Made by a program: the position numbers and the translations under genes. Positions 37,491-46,809 of a DNA stretch of 54,947 nucleotides are shown one piece after another. A model generated the notes under the pieces. The model was given only the letters and a program-made list of their open reading frames with translations, did no database searches and had not been told where the DNA came from. The stretch covers positions 1 through 54,947 of the forward strand of contig JAGXFG010000064.1 of the NCBI GenBank assembly GCA_024637395.1, in the 5' to 3' direction. How positions within the stretch are numbered: position 1 is the first letter of the stretch; each line of letters starts with the position of its first letter. Origin of the DNA: Burkholderiaceae bacterium (lineage in GTDB: Bacteria; Pseudomonadota; Gammaproteobacteria; Burkholderiales; Burkholderiaceae_E).

Positions 37491-38474
37491 CTACTTCTTG
37501 ACGTGATCCTTGACGTCCTTCCAGATCTGGATGAATACCTGCTCCTGGTCCTTCAGGAATTTCATGTAGTCGTCACCGGCCTTGTAGTCGATCACGAACG
37601 CACGCGCGGCAGCGTCACGTTTGAAGTCAGGGTTGTTCATCACCCTTCCCATGGCGGCGATGAACTCCTTTTTGGCCTCTTCCGGGATGCCTTTCGGCGC
37701 GCTATAGCCACGCGAGGACCCGGCAACAACGTTGATGCCCAGTTCCTTCATGGTCGGAACGTCGGGCATTTCCGGCACCCGGTTCTCGGTAAAGGTGACC
37801 AGCACGCGCAGGTTGCCCGCCTTGACCTGCGGGAACGTGATGCCGAGATTATTGGCGCTCGCATCGATCTTGCCGGCCAGGGCGGCGGTCCATGAGGGTC
37901 CGTCGCCGGCAAACGGCACTTGCTGGAATTTCATTCCCGACGCCTTCTCGATCATGATTACCGAGAAGAAGTCGTCACCACCAACGCCGGAATTGCCGAT
38001 CGTGATGCGACCCGGATTGGCGCGGACGGCGGCGAGAAAGTCCTTGATGTTCTTGTACGGGCTGTCCTTGCCCACCACGATCACGCCCGGATCGGTGACA
38101 ACGTTTGCCAGCGGCGTCAGGTCGTCGATCGTGTACTGCATCGTCGGGTTCATGATGTAGTTCGTCATGAGCATCGGCGTATTGGTAATCGACACCGTCG
38201 CCCCGTCGGCAGCCGTTTGCCGGGCAAGGCCGGTCCAGGCGATCGCCCCGGTCGCACCCGGCTGGTAACGATTGACGAAGTTGACGCCGAGTTCCTTGGC
38301 AAGATACGGCTGGACCAGTTGCGCCAGCGCGTCGCTCCCGCCTCCGGCCTTGAAGCCCTGGATTACCGTCACATCTGAGCCCGCGCTGTACTTCTGGGCT
38401 TGGGCACCCATCGGCAGTGCCAGGGCTGCGCCCAGCATCAGTACGAGAGTGGATCGCGTCATCTTCTGTTTCAT
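37491..38474 (-). CDS. tctC: Tripartite tricarboxylate transporter substrate-binding protein (Bug/TctC family)
   Basis: Periplasmic receptor of the TTT importer. The product is 327 residues with a cleavable signal peptide (LVLMLGAALALPMGAQA, about residues 10-26). The mature part has the receptor features YQPGATGAIAWTGLARQ, KNIKDFLAAVRANPGRITIG and DVPTMKELGINV. It heads the operon, after a GGAGG site ten bases before the ATG and a near-consensus promoter about 110 bases upstream. Bug proteins are greatly expanded in Burkholderiales. The ligand cannot be read from sequence, but a sugar acid is likely from context. Confidence 0.9.
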   Translation of the reverse strand: MKQKMTRSTLVLMLGAALALPMGAQAQKYSAGSDVTVIQGFKAGGGSDALAQLVQPYLAKELGVNFVNRYQPGATGAIAWTGLARQTAADGATVSITNTPMLMTNYIMNPTMQYTIDDLTPLANVVTDPGVIVVGKDSPYKNIKDFLAAVRANPGRITIGNSGVGGDDFFSVIMIEKASGMKFQQVPFAGDGPSWTAALAGKIDASANNLGITFPQVKAGNLRVLVTFTENRVPEMPDVPTMKELGINVVAGSSRGYSAPKGIPEEAKKEFIAAMGRVMNNPDFKRDAAARAFVIDYKAGDDYMKFLKDQEQVFIQIWKDVKDHVKK

Positions 38475-38590
38475 GGCTTCTAGGCCTCCATGATCGTTTT
38501 GATCTGCATCGGGTTGGACATCTGCGGACTTGCCACTGTAGTCACAGGAAATATTGCTCTTCGGCGGCGTCCTGTCGCCACTGAAAGAGG

Positions 38591-38619
38591 ATGCTAGTCG
38601 CCGCGGACAGGACCGTCAA
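38591..38619 (-). promoter_or_regulatory. Sigma-70-type promoter of the tctC operon
   Basis: On the minus strand TTGACG (38619-38614) is followed by exactly 17 bases and TAGCAT (38596-38591), a near-consensus sigma-70 promoter. Transcription would start near 38584, leaving a leader of about 110 bases before tctC. This is one of the best promoter matches in the window. Confidence 0.65.
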
Positions 38620-38643
38620 TAACTATATGGATAATATTATTGA
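38616..38643. promoter_or_regulatory. AT-rich inverted repeat overlapping the tctC -35 box (candidate operator)
   Basis: TCAATAA (616-622) and TTATTGA (637-643) form a perfect inverted repeat with a 14-base spacer that includes the palindrome ATAATATTAT. Only five of 28 bases are G or C, in a GC-rich window. It overlaps the upstream part of the -35 box. A binding site for the operon's GntR regulator is the simplest reading; an UP element for RNA polymerase is an alternative. Confidence 0.5.
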
Positions 38644-38668
38644 TGATCTGACGGGGCGTGCCCGATGA

Positions 38669-39628
38669 TCACCGCAGCCAGGTAAGCAGCAGGGGCAGCG
38701 TTAGCGCGCAGACCACGGTCGACAGGGAAACCCCGCCGCTCACGACCGGCAGCGCGACCCGATAGCGCTGCGCCATCAGGTAAACGTTGGCGCCGATTGG
38801 CAGCCCCGCGGTGATCGTGGTGACCGCGAGCGTAAGCTGGTCGAGCCCGAAGACCCAGCGACCGACCGAATAGACCAGGAGCGGGTGCACCATGATCTTG
38901 AGCGCCGAGACCCCGATCACCCCGCTCCAGCCCGCGCTTATTCCGTGTTGCGCAAGCGAGGCGCCGAGCAGCACCAGGCACAGCGGCGCCGCAGCGGCGG
39001 CCATCAATTTAAGGGCGACGTCGAGCGGCGCCGGCAGGCTCCAATGCAGCAGCGACCAGGCTACCCCGGCCAGGATCGGTAGTACCACGGGATGCATCAC
39101 CGCGCCGCGCAGCGCCGGCCTGAGGGCGCCCAGCAGTCGCGCCCTCGCCGGACGCTGGGGCGCGTCGGGCGCAGTCGCCATCGCGCGGCCGAACTCGATC
39201 ACCAGGGTCGCGACCGTCAGCAGGATCAGAGCGTGCATCGCGATGATCGTCAGCAGGATCGCCAGACCCTGCTCGCCGAAGGCAAGACGCACCAGCGGGA
39301 TCCCGAGCATTACGTTGTTCGAGAGCACCGCTGCCAGACCGTGCAGCGCCGAGTTATCGTTGGTATAACCCCGCCAGCGCTGCACCGCGAACACCGTGAA
39401 GAACAGTGTCAGCGCCGCGCTGAAGTAGGCGCCGGGCGCGGCGAGCGCGATGTGTTCGAAGTCGGTTCGCGCCATCGCCCCAAAGAGCAGCGCCGGCAGG
39501 AACAGCATGAAGGTGACGTCCGATAGCGAGCGCACCCCGTCGGGGTCGATTACCCGGAATCTCGCCGCCCCGTAACCAACCGCGATCAGCGCGACAATCG
39601 GCGCGACGATCTCGACGATTACGTTCAC
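38669..39628 (-). CDS. AEC-family transporter (auxin efflux carrier/malonate-type permease)
   Basis: The 319-residue membrane protein opens [20 protein letters not shown] and shows about ten helices with the family features [18 protein letters not shown] and [20 protein letters not shown], plus [23 protein letters not shown] proteins export or import small organic acids. The GTG start (39628-39626) overlaps the gyrA stop as GTGA, so expression looks coupled to gyrA, not to the sugar-acid operon that follows. Its ribosome site is weak. Any link to the neighbouring organic-acid genes is inferred. Confidence 0.82.
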   Translation of the reverse strand: MNVIVEIVAPIVALIAVGYGAARFRVIDPDGVRSLSDVTFMLFLPALLFGAMARTDFEHIALAAPGAYFSAALTLFFTVFAVQRWRGYTNDNSALHGLAAVLSNNVMLGIPLVRLAFGEQGLAILLTIIAMHALILLTVATLVIEFGRAMATAPDAPQRPARARLLGALRPALRGAVMHPVVLPILAGVAWSLLHWSLPAPLDVALKLMAAAAAPLCLVLLGASLAQHGISAGWSGVIGVSALKIMVHPLLVYSVGRWVFGLDQLTLAVTTITAGLPIGANVYLMAQRYRVALPVVSGGVSLSTVVCALTLPLLLTWLR

Positions 39629-42258
39629 GAAACGTCGGCGCCGTCCTCTGGCCCGGCTTCGTCGCCGGCGGCGGTGATCTCGCCTGATTCCGGATCGACT
39701 TCGACGCCGATATCGAGGGCGTCGGTCTCGAGCACCCGCTGCACGCCCGAGAGCTTGGTGCCTTCACCAACGGCAATCAGCGTCACCCCCTGGGTGGCGC
39801 GGCCCATCTCGCGAATCTCGGCCACCCGGGTGCGCACCAGCACTCCGCCGGTGGTGATCATTATGATTTCGTCCTGCTCCTCGACCAGCACGGCGGCGAC
39901 CACGTCGCCATTGCGCTCGGTGGTCTGGATCGCGATCATCCCCTTGGTGCCCCGGCCGTGGCGGGTGTATTCGGTAATCGGCGTGCGTTTGCCGTAGCCG
40001 TTCTCGGTCGCGGTGAGCACCGACTGGGACTCGTTTTCGGCGACCAGCATCGCGATCACCCGCTGCCCTTCATCGAGGTTCATCCCGCGCACGCCGCGCG
40101 CGGTGCGGCCCATCGGCCGGACGTCGTTCTCGTCGAAACGCACCGCCTTGCCGGCGTCGGAGAACAGCATCACGTCGTGCTCGCCATCGGTAATGGCGGC
40201 TCCGATCAGGAAGTCGCCCTCGTCGAGGTCGACCGCGATGATGCCGGCCTTGCGCGGATTGGAGAAATCGCTCAGCGGTGACTTCTTGACCGTGCCCAGG
40301 CTCGTGGCCATGAAGACATAGAAGTTCTGCTCGAACGCCTTGACCGGCAGCACCACGGTGATCTTCTCGCCGGTGACCAGCGGGAACAGGTTGACGATCG
40401 GCTTGCCGCGCGAGATCCGGGTTCCCTGCGGGACCTCCCAGACCTTGAGCCAGTAGACCCTTCCACGATCCGAGAAGCACAGGATGTAATCGTGGGTGTT
40501 GGCGATGAACAGCTGGTCGATCCAGTCGGCGTCCTTGGTGGCGGCCGCCTGCTTGCCGCGCCCGCCGCGGCGCTGCGCGGTGTACTCGGAGACCGCCTGG
40601 CTCTTGATGTAACCGGTGTGCGAGACCGTGACCACCATGTCGGTAGGCTGGATCAGGTCCTCGGTTTCCAGCTCGGTCGCGTTGAGCTCGATCTGCGACT
40701 TGCGCGCGTCGCCGTAGGCGGTGCCGATCACATTGAGCTCGCCGGAGATCACCTCGGTGATGCGTTCGGGCCGCGACAACAGGTCGAGCAGGTCGACGAT
40801 CTGGAGGATCACCTCGCGGTATTCATCGACGATCTTGTCCTGCTCCAGGCCGGTGAGGCGCTGCAGGCGCATCTGCAGGATTTCCTGCGCCTGGACTTCG
40901 GAGAGCCGGTAGCCTTCGGGCTGCAGCCCCAGGCGCGGATCGAAGCCCTCGGGACGAACCGCATCCGCCTGGGTGCCGGCGCGGGCGAGCATCTCGCGCG
41001 CAATCCCCGGCGCCCAGATCCGTTCCATCAGGCGCTCACGCGCCACTGGCGGCGTTGGCGAGGCCTTGATCAGCGCGATCATCTCGTCGACGTTGGTGAT
41101 CGCCACGGCCAGCCCCTCGAGCACATGGCCGCGTTCGCGCGCCTTGCGCAGCTCGAACACCGAGCGCCGCGTCACGACTTCCCGGCGGTGGGCGAGGAAC
41201 GCCTCGAGCATCTGCTTGAGGTTCAGAAGGCGCGGCTGGCCGTCGACCAGCGCCACCATGTTGATGCCGAAGGTGTCCTGCAGCTGGGTCTGCTTGTAGA
41301 GCTTGTTGAGCACGATCTCGGGCATCTCGCCGCGCTTGAGCTCGATCACCGCGCGCATGCCCGATTTGTCCGATTCGTCACGGATGTCGGAGATGCCGTC
41401 GATCTTCTTCTCGTTGACCTGCTCGGCGAGGCGCTCGAGCAGCACCCGCTTGTTGACCTGGTAGGGCAGCTCGTCGATCACGATCACCGCGCGGGCGCCC
41501 CGCTCGAGTTCCTCGAAGTGGGTGCGGCCGCGCATCACCACCCGGCCGCGCCCGGTGCGATAGCCCTCGCGCACGCCGGCAACGCCGTAGATGATCCCGG
41601 CGGTCGGGAAGTCCGGCGCGGGAATCACGTCGATCAGTTCGTCGATGGTGACATCGGGATTGCGCAGCAGCAGCAGGCAGCCTTCGATGACTTCGTTGAG
41701 GTTGTGCGGCGGAATGTTGGTCGCCATGCCGACCGCGATCCCGGCCGAGCCGTTGACCAGCAGGTTCGGGATGCGCGCCGGCAGCACCACCGGCTCGAAC
41801 TCCCGGCCGTCGTAGTTGGGCTGAAAGTCGACCGTTTCCTTGTCGATGTCGGCCAGCAGGTCGCTGGCGATGCGCTCGAGCCGGCACTCGGTGTAGCGCA
41901 TGGCCGCCGCGTTGTCGCCGTCGACCGAGCCGAAGTTGCCCTGCCCGTCGACCAGCGGGTAACGCAGCGAGAAGTCCTGCGCCATCCGCACCAGCGTGTC
42001 ATAGATCGCCGAATCGCCGTGGGGGTGGAACTTGCCCATCACCTCGCCCACGACCCGGGCGCATTTCACGTAGGGCCGGTTCCAGATATTGCTGGACTCG
42101 TGCATCGCGAACAATACCCGGCGGTGGACCGGCTTGAGGCCGTCGCGTACGTCCGGCAGCGCCCGCCCGACGATCACGCTCATCGCGTAATCGAGGTAGG
42201 AGTTGCGCATCTCCTCTTCAAGACTGATCGGGAGTGTTTCCTTGGCGAACTGGTCCAT
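39625..42258 (-). CDS. gyrA: DNA gyrase subunit A
   Basis: Breakage-rejoining subunit of the A2B2 gyrase that supercoils DNA. From the ATG at 42258 ([20 protein letters not shown]) the product is 877 residues. The catalytic tyrosine is Y122 in NAAAMRYTE. The quinolone-determining region reads [15 protein letters not shown] with Ser83 and Asp87, the sensitive type in E. coli numbering. The GyrA box QRRGGRGKQ starts the C-terminal DNA-wrapping beta-propeller. An upstream in-frame start would add 22 residues unlike the family. The next gene is not serC but an AEC transporter. Confidence 0.97.
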   Translation of the reverse strand: MDQFAKETLPISLEEEMRNSYLDYAMSVIVGRALPDVRDGLKPVHRRVLFAMHESSNIWNRPYVKCARVVGEVMGKFHPHGDSAIYDTLVRMAQDFSLRYPLVDGQGNFGSVDGDNAAAMRYTECRLERIASDLLADIDKETVDFQPNYDGREFEPVVLPARIPNLLVNGSAGIAVGMATNIPPHNLNEVIEGCLLLLRNPDVTIDELIDVIPAPDFPTAGIIYGVAGVREGYRTGRGRVVMRGRTHFEELERGARAVIVIDELPYQVNKRVLLERLAEQVNEKKIDGISDIRDESDKSGMRAVIELKRGEMPEIVLNKLYKQTQLQDTFGINMVALVDGQPRLLNLKQMLEAFLAHRREVVTRRSVFELRKARERGHVLEGLAVAITNVDEMIALIKASPTPPVARERLMERIWAPGIAREMLARAGTQADAVRPEGFDPRLGLQPEGYRLSEVQAQEILQMRLQRLTGLEQDKIVDEYREVILQIVDLLDLLSRPERITEVISGELNVIGTAYGDARKSQIELNATELETEDLIQPTDMVVTVSHTGYIKSQAVSEYTAQRRGGRGKQAAATKDADWIDQLFIANTHDYILCFSDRGRVYWLKVWEVPQGTRISRGKPIVNLFPLVTGEKITVVLPVKAFEQNFYVFMATSLGTVKKSPLSDFSNPRKAGIIAVDLDEGDFLIGAAITDGEHDVMLFSDAGKAVRFDENDVRPMGRTARGVRGMNLDEGQRVIAMLVAENESQSVLTATENGYGKRTPITEYTRHGRGTKGMIAIQTTERNGDVVAAVLVEEQDEIIMITTGGVLVRTRVAEIREMGRATQGVTLIAVGEGTKLSGVQRVLETDALDIGVEVDPESGEITAAGDEAGPEDGADVS

Positions 42259-42333
42259 GCGGCTGGTGGTTTGCTTGAAGAGGAATGATGGGTTCGCGCA
42301 CGGCGCGCGAAAATGGGGGTGCAAAACCGGCAG

Positions 42334-42342
42334 ATTTTATCA
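42334..42342 (-). promoter_or_regulatory. Candidate extended -10 element of gyrA
   Basis: On the gyrA strand the sequence TGATAAAAT combines a TG extension with TAAAAT, about 75 bases before the gyrA ATG. No good -35 box is seen at 17 bases, which fits an extended -10 promoter. Gyrase promoters are known to respond to supercoiling. Confidence 0.4.
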
Positions 42343-42423
42343 CGCTGCCCGGTCCAAATCCCCCTCCCGGGCCGCGCTGTGATTAAATCCGCCCAATATC
42401 ACCAGGTCCCGGAGCCGCCACCT

Positions 42424-43773
42424 GTGTCCGAACCGATCACCCTGATCCAGCCCGAATGGATCGTGCCCGTCGAGCCGGCCCTGACCGTGCTCCGCGACCA
42501 CGACATAGCGATCGCCGGCGAACTGATCGTCGAACTGCTGCCGCGCGCTGCTGCCGAAGAGCGTTATCCACAGGCGCAGCGCATCCCCCTGCCCGGTCAC
42601 CTGCTCACTCCGGGGCTGGTCAACCTGCATACCCATTCCTCGATGGCGCTGCTGCGCGGAGTGGGTGACGACATGGCGCTGAAGCCGTGGCTCGAGGAAC
42701 GCATCTGGCCGCTCGAGGCTCGGCTGATGTCGCCGGAATTCGTCTTCGACGGCGCGGTGCTCGCCTGCGACGAAATGCTGCGCGGCGGGATCACCTGCTT
42801 CAATGACATGTACTTCTTCCCGGAGGCGGTCGCCGACGCGGCGCGGGCGCTGGGGATGCGCGCCAGCCTCGGCATCATCGTGGTCGATTTCCCGTCGGCC
42901 TACGGCAGCGGGGCGGCCGACTACCTGCGCAAGGGCCTGGAACTGCGCGACCGGCTCGACGACGACCGGCTCATGACCTTCTGCCTTGCACCGCACGCGC
43001 CCTACTCGGTCAGCGACGAGAACCTGCGCCAGGTCACCACGCTGGCCAATGAACTGGGGCTGCCGATCCACATCCACGTGCACGAGACCGCCCAGGAACT
43101 CACCGACAGCATCAAGCGTTACGGTGTGCGCCCGCTGGCGCGGCTCGACGAGCTGGGCCTGGTGGGCCCGGACACGATCGCGGTCCACGCGGTCCATACC
43201 AGCGCCGCAGAGCTCGACCTGCTGGCCGAGCGGGGGGTTTCGATCGCCCATTGCCCCCACTCCAATCTCAAGCTCGGCAGCGGCATCGCGCCCGCCGCCG
43301 AGTGGCTGGAGCGCGGCATCAACGTCGGCCTGGGCACCGATGGCTCGGCCAGCAACAACCGCCTTGACCTGCTCGGCGAAGCGCGCACCGCGGCGCTGCT
43401 TGCCAAGGGCAGCTCCGGCCGGGCCGATATCTGGAATGCCCACCAGTTGCTGCACACATTAACCCTGGCAGGGGCACGGGCACTGGGGCTGGGCGATCGG
43501 ATCGGGTCGCTGGAGGCGGCCAAATCCGCCGACATGGTGGCTTTCGACCTGCGCGGCAACGAACTCCAGCCGGTGTACGATCCGGTGTCGCAGCTAATCC
43601 ACGCCGCCGGTCGTGCGGCCGCCGCCGAGGTCTGGGTCGCTGGACGCCATGTTGTTCAGATGCGACAACTACGGGCCCAGTCAGCGCAAACTCTGACCAC
43701 GGAGGTGGTGGCGCGTACCCGCATGTGGCAAAATCGTATCAGTGATATCTTGTCGGGCAACTCTGCGCCGTAG
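42424..43773 (+). CDS. 5-methylthioadenosine/S-adenosylhomocysteine deaminase-like amidohydrolase
   Basis: Zinc amidohydrolase of the TrzA/MtaD group, deaminating adenosine-type purines. The product is 449 residues from a GTG at 42424 with GGAG nine bases upstream; a longer reading from 42313 has no support. Metal ligands appear as NLHTHSSMALLRG, IHIHVHET and HCPHSNLKLGSG, and the active-site aspartate is in GLGTDGSASNNRLDLL. TrzA/MtaD deaminases serve SAM recycling or purine salvage. In betaproteobacteria this gene commonly precedes ubiG, with an OmpA gene between, as here. The exact substrate is uncertain. Confidence 0.86.
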   Translation: MSEPITLIQPEWIVPVEPALTVLRDHDIAIAGELIVELLPRAAAEERYPQAQRIPLPGHLLTPGLVNLHTHSSMALLRGVGDDMALKPWLEERIWPLEARLMSPEFVFDGAVLACDEMLRGGITCFNDMYFFPEAVADAARALGMRASLGIIVVDFPSAYGSGAADYLRKGLELRDRLDDDRLMTFCLAPHAPYSVSDENLRQVTTLANELGLPIHIHVHETAQELTDSIKRYGVRPLARLDELGLVGPDTIAVHAVHTSAAELDLLAERGVSIAHCPHSNLKLGSGIAPAAEWLERGINVGLGTDGSASNNRLDLLGEARTAALLAKGSSGRADIWNAHQLLHTLTLAGARALGLGDRIGSLEAAKSADMVAFDLRGNELQPVYDPVSQLIHAAGRAAAAEVWVAGRHVVQMRQLRAQSAQTLTTEVVARTRMWQNRISDILSGNSAP

Positions 43774-43831
43774 AAACACGGCTCTATTTGCCCACGAATC
43801 GGTGCATTACAACAGTAATAAGAGGAGAACC

Positions 43832-44521
43832 ATGAAAAAATTAACGAAACTGGCTACGTTGGCCGCGACCGCTTTGCTTGCGGCCTCGTTCGGTCCAATC
43901 GCCTCTGCGGCTGTCAATAACGGCTACGTGTTCAGCCCCGATTCGCAGGTTGTGACCAGCGGCTACGGACTGTGCTGGAGGACGTCGTCCTGGACCCCCG
44001 CTGACGCGTTCATTGGTTGCGACGAAGACCTGATGGCCAAGGCCAAGCCGGCTCCCGCCCCGCTGCCCGCCCCGGCTCCCAAGCCGATGCCCGCCCCGGC
44101 CCCGGTAGTTGTAGTTGTTACGCCGCCCCCGCCGCCCCCGCCGGCACCGGCTCCCGTACCGAAAGCCGAGAAGGTCACTTTCGCAGCTGACGCCTTCTTT
44201 GATTTCGACAAGTCCGTGCTCAAGCCCGAAGGCAAAGCCAAGCTCGGCGATCTGGTCGACAAGCTCAAAGCCATCACGCTCGAAGTCGTGATCGCTGTCG
44301 GTCACACCGACTGGACCGGACCGGACGCCTACAACCAGGGTCTGTCGGTGCGTCGCGCCGAAGCAGTCAAGGCCTATATGGTTAGCCAGGGCATTGAAGC
44401 CAACCGGGTCTACACCGAAGGCAAGGGCGAGAAGCAGCCCGTCGCCGACAACAAGACCAGGGAAGGCCGTGCGAAGAACCGCCGCGTCGAGATCGAAGTG
44501 GTCGGTACCCGCACTAAGTAA
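43832..44521 (+). CDS. OmpA-family outer-membrane/peptidoglycan-binding protein
   Basis: The 229-residue product starts with a signal peptide (MKKLTKLATLAATALLAA, cleaved near residue 26). A small domain follows with two cysteines (C48 and C63, GYGLCWRTSSWTPADAF). A proline/alanine-rich linker (about 72-111) leads to a C-terminal OmpA domain (114-225, with FDFDKSVLKPEGKAKL, GHTDWTGPDAYNQGLSVRRA and GRAKNRRVEIEV) that binds peptidoglycan. The eight-stranded barrel of classical OmpA is missing. This short form is typical of betaproteobacteria. AGGAG precedes the ATG, and a strong terminator follows. Confidence 0.9.
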   Translation: MKKLTKLATLAATALLAASFGPIASAAVNNGYVFSPDSQVVTSGYGLCWRTSSWTPADAFIGCDEDLMAKAKPAPAPLPAPAPKPMPAPAPVVVVVTPPPPPPPAPAPVPKAEKVTFAADAFFDFDKSVLKPEGKAKLGDLVDKLKAITLEVVIAVGHTDWTGPDAYNQGLSVRRAEAVKAYMVSQGIEANRVYTEGKGEKQPVADNKTREGRAKNRRVEIEVVGTRTK

Positions 44522-44538
44522 GCAACAAGCTGCAAGAG

Positions 44539-44567
44539 AGCCCCGCCGCTGGCGGGGCTTTTTTTTT
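44539..44567 (+). terminator. Rho-independent terminator of the OmpA-family gene
   Basis: AGCCCCGCC (539-547) pairs perfectly with GGCGGGGCT (551-559) around a three-base loop and is followed by eight T residues. It lies 17 bases past the stop codon and is the clearest terminator in the window. Confidence 0.93.
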
Positions 44568-44643
44568 GCCCGCTCGGCCGCACTCGGCCGTGGCCGGCGC
44601 TCCCGTCTACAATGTCCGCTACCTTCAGCCGGACCCCGCACCC

Positions 44644-45390
44644 ATGACCGCTCCCAAACAGACCTCCCAGACCACCGCGAACTCCAAGTCGGGCAATTTC
44701 GATCCCGCAGAACTCGCCAAGTTTTCCGCGCTCGCGGCCAAGTGGTGGGATCCCGAATCAGAATTCCGGCCGCTGCACCAGATCAACCCGCTGCGCCTGG
44801 AGTGGATCGACCAGCTGGCCGCGCTCGCTGGCAAGAGCGTGCTCGACGTCGGTTGCGGCGGCGGCATCCTCAGCGAGGCGATGGCGGCCAAGGGCGCCAC
44901 GGTGCTGGGGGTCGACCTGGGCGAGAAATCGCTCAAGGTCGCCGAGCTGCACCGGCTCGAGAGCGGCGCACCGGTCACCTATCGGGCAGTCGCGGTCGAG
45001 GATTATGCCGCCGAGAACCCCGGCGGGCACGACGTGGTCACTTGCATGGAGATGCTCGAACACGTGCCCGATCCGGAGTCGGTGATCCGCTCCTGCGCCG
45101 AGCTGACCCGCCCTGGCGGCTGGCTGTTCTTCTCGACCATTAACCGCAACCCGAAATCGTTCGTGTTCGCGATCATCGGCGGCGAGTACCTGCTGCGGAT
45201 CCTGCCGCGCGGCACCCACGACTACGCCAAATTCGTCAAACCATCGGAACTCGGCGCGGCGGCGCGCCGCTGCGGACTCGAACTGGTTGAAATGAACGGC
45301 ATGACCTACAACCCGCTGACCAAGGTCTACCGGCTCGACGCCAAGGACGTCTCGGTCAATTACCTGATGGCGTTTCGCAAGCCCGCCTGA
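44644..45390 (+). CDS. ubiG: Ubiquinone biosynthesis O-methyltransferase
   Basis: SAM-dependent enzyme performing both O-methylations in ubiquinone synthesis. The product is 248 residues from the ATG at 44644. FDPAELAKFSALAAKWWDPE and FRPLHQINPLRLEWI precede the SAM motif VLDVGCGGGILSEAMAAKGA. VTCMEMLEHVPDPESVIRSC and the C-terminal MTYNPLTKVYRL are typical. Its TGA overlaps the gph ATG (TGATG). ubiA of the same pathway is at 14451. Confidence 0.96.
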   Translation: MTAPKQTSQTTANSKSGNFDPAELAKFSALAAKWWDPESEFRPLHQINPLRLEWIDQLAALAGKSVLDVGCGGGILSEAMAAKGATVLGVDLGEKSLKVAELHRLESGAPVTYRAVAVEDYAAENPGGHDVVTCMEMLEHVPDPESVIRSCAELTRPGGWLFFSTINRNPKSFVFAIIGGEYLLRILPRGTHDYAKFVKPSELGAAARRCGLELVEMNGMTYNPLTKVYRLDAKDVSVNYLMAFRKPA

Positions 45391-46106
45391 TGGCTCCAGA
45401 GCCGATGGCCGCCCCGAACACCCGACTGGCCGCGCCGCCGCGCGCGGTGCTCTTCGACCTCGACGGCACGCTCGCCGATACCGCCGAGGATCTCGCTGCG
45501 CCGGTCAATGCGATGCGCGCCGAGCGCGGGCTCGAGCCGCTGCCGCTCGCCAGCTTGCGGCCCTTCGCCTCGATGGGTGCGCGGGGCCTGATCTGGCGCG
45601 CCCTCGGGGTGAGCCGCGAAGACCCTGCCTTTGGTGCGCTGCGCGACGAATTCCTCGCCCGCTACGAAAAGGCAATGTGCGTCCATACCCGGCTCTTTCC
45701 GGGCATGCTCGAGGTGCTCGACGAGTTCGAGCGCCGCGGCATTCTCTGGGGCGTGGTGAGCAACAAGTACGAGCGCTACGTGCGGCCGATCCTGGCCTAT
45801 CTCGAACTAGGCGATCGCTCGGTCTGCGCCGTCGGCGGCGACACCACCGAGTTCTCCAAACCGCACCCGGCGCCGTTGCTGCTCGGTGCCCGGCTGGCCG
45901 GCGTTGAACCGTCGGCCTGCGTCTACGTCGGCGACGACCTCCGTGACGTCGAGGCCGGCAGGGCGGCGCAGATGGTTACGGTCGCGGTCACCTACGGATT
46001 TTCCGGCGATGCCCACCCGCCCGCGCTCTGGGGTGCCGATTTCCTGATCGACGCGCCCGGCGACCTGCTGGCATTGTTGCCGGCAGCTCTCCCCGACCAG
46101 GCCTGA
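45390..46106 (+). CDS. gph: Phosphoglycolate phosphatase (HAD family)
   Basis: HAD hydrolase that removes phosphate from 2-phosphoglycolate, a by-product of DNA repair and of some carbon pathways. The product is 238 residues with motif I LFDLDGTLADTAEDL (near residue 21), the cap region, motif II VVSNKYERYVRP, and motif III/IV FSKPHPAPLLLGARLAG with VGDDLRDVEAGRAAQMV. The ATG overlaps the ubiG stop, and the ubiG-gph pair is widely conserved in betaproteobacteria. It is convergent with the lipoprotein gene that follows. Confidence 0.93.
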   Translation: MAPEPMAAPNTRLAAPPRAVLFDLDGTLADTAEDLAAPVNAMRAERGLEPLPLASLRPFASMGARGLIWRALGVSREDPAFGALRDEFLARYEKAMCVHTRLFPGMLEVLDEFERRGILWGVVSNKYERYVRPILAYLELGDRSVCAVGGDTTEFSKPHPAPLLLGARLAGVEPSACVYVGDDLRDVEAGRAAQMVTVAVTYGFSGDAHPPALWGADFLIDAPGDLLALLPAALPDQA

Positions 46107-46122
46107 AGCCGGCTCGCCCGGC

Positions 46123-46809
46123 TCAGCGCGAACCGGCGCTGCTGGCCTCGAGCCAGGCGGTGAGTTCGTCGATCAATCCGGTGGCTGCGCGGTTGAACCC
46201 GAGGGCGACGCCGGCGGAATCCTCGGCTGGCGCCGGCGCCGCCTGCTCGAAACGCTGCCGGCCAATGACCTTGCGCTCGCGCCAATCGAGCAGTTCGGCG
46301 GTGACTGCGACCCGGGCGGTGCCCGGTGGCTGCCCGGCATCGAGGTAGATTTCCTCGAGCCGCAAGTTGAGCAGCAGGTCGCCGCGGATGCCGGCGGTGG
46401 CCTGGGCGACCGTGCCGAATGAGCCGCGCGCCGCGAGGCGGCGCTCGAGCAGTTGCGCGAGTTTCCTGACCGGGCGCTCGGTCCAGGAAGCGTACTGGTA
46501 GTAGCCCCGCCCGCCGCCCTCGCGGCTGAAAGCGATCGAGGTCCCATCGTAGAAGCTGCTCTCGCTGGTCGGCGAGATCAGCAGGACCAGGGAGTTGCCT
46601 TTGGCGTTGTCGGCGGGAGCGGCATCGGCGTGCAAATCGGCCAGTTCGTACCAGGTCCTGGCCGGCAGGTCGGCGCCGAATATCGAACAGCCGCCGGTCA
46701 TAGCGGCCAGCACCACGGCGACCGCGGCAAGCGCGCCTGAGCCCCAACTGCGCGCGCCACGACGCGGCGCCGTGCGCGGGTCTTCAACCTGGATCTTGTC
46801 GACAATCAT
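46123..46809 (-). CDS. ABC-type transport auxiliary lipoprotein (PqiC/DUF330-like)
   Basis: The 228-residue product has a membrane segment (about 25-38) ending in a lipobox-like TGGC with cysteine 41, then a domain with YELADLHADAA, YQYASWTERPVRKLAQLLER and LEEIYLDAGQPPGTARVAVT. This fits the auxiliary outer-membrane lipoprotein (PqiC type) of MCE lipid transporters. A 24-residue cytoplasmic-like extension precedes the hydrophobic core. It is the last gene of the operon, and its ATG overlaps the MCE gene stop (TGATG). Confidence 0.8.
   Translation of the reverse strand: MIVDKIQVEDPRTAPRRGARSWGSGALAAVAVVLAAMTGGCSIFGADLPARTWYELADLHADAAPADNAKGNSLVLLISPTSESSFYDGTSIAFSREGGGRGYYQYASWTERPVRKLAQLLERRLAARGSFGTVAQATAGIRGDLLLNLRLEEIYLDAGQPPGTARVAVTAELLDWRERKVIGRQRFEQAAPAPAEDSAGVALGFNRAATGLIDELTAWLEASSAGSR

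Noticed and set aside
42379-42402. Inverted repeat GTGAT-N14-ATCAC between gyrA and the deaminase gene
   Set aside because: The arms are only five bases with a long spacer; chance is likely and no matching regulator lies nearby.
44045-44165. Repetitive GC-rich tract in the OmpA-family gene
   Set aside because: It is the codon-level signature of the Pro/Ala linker, not a DNA repeat element or CRISPR.
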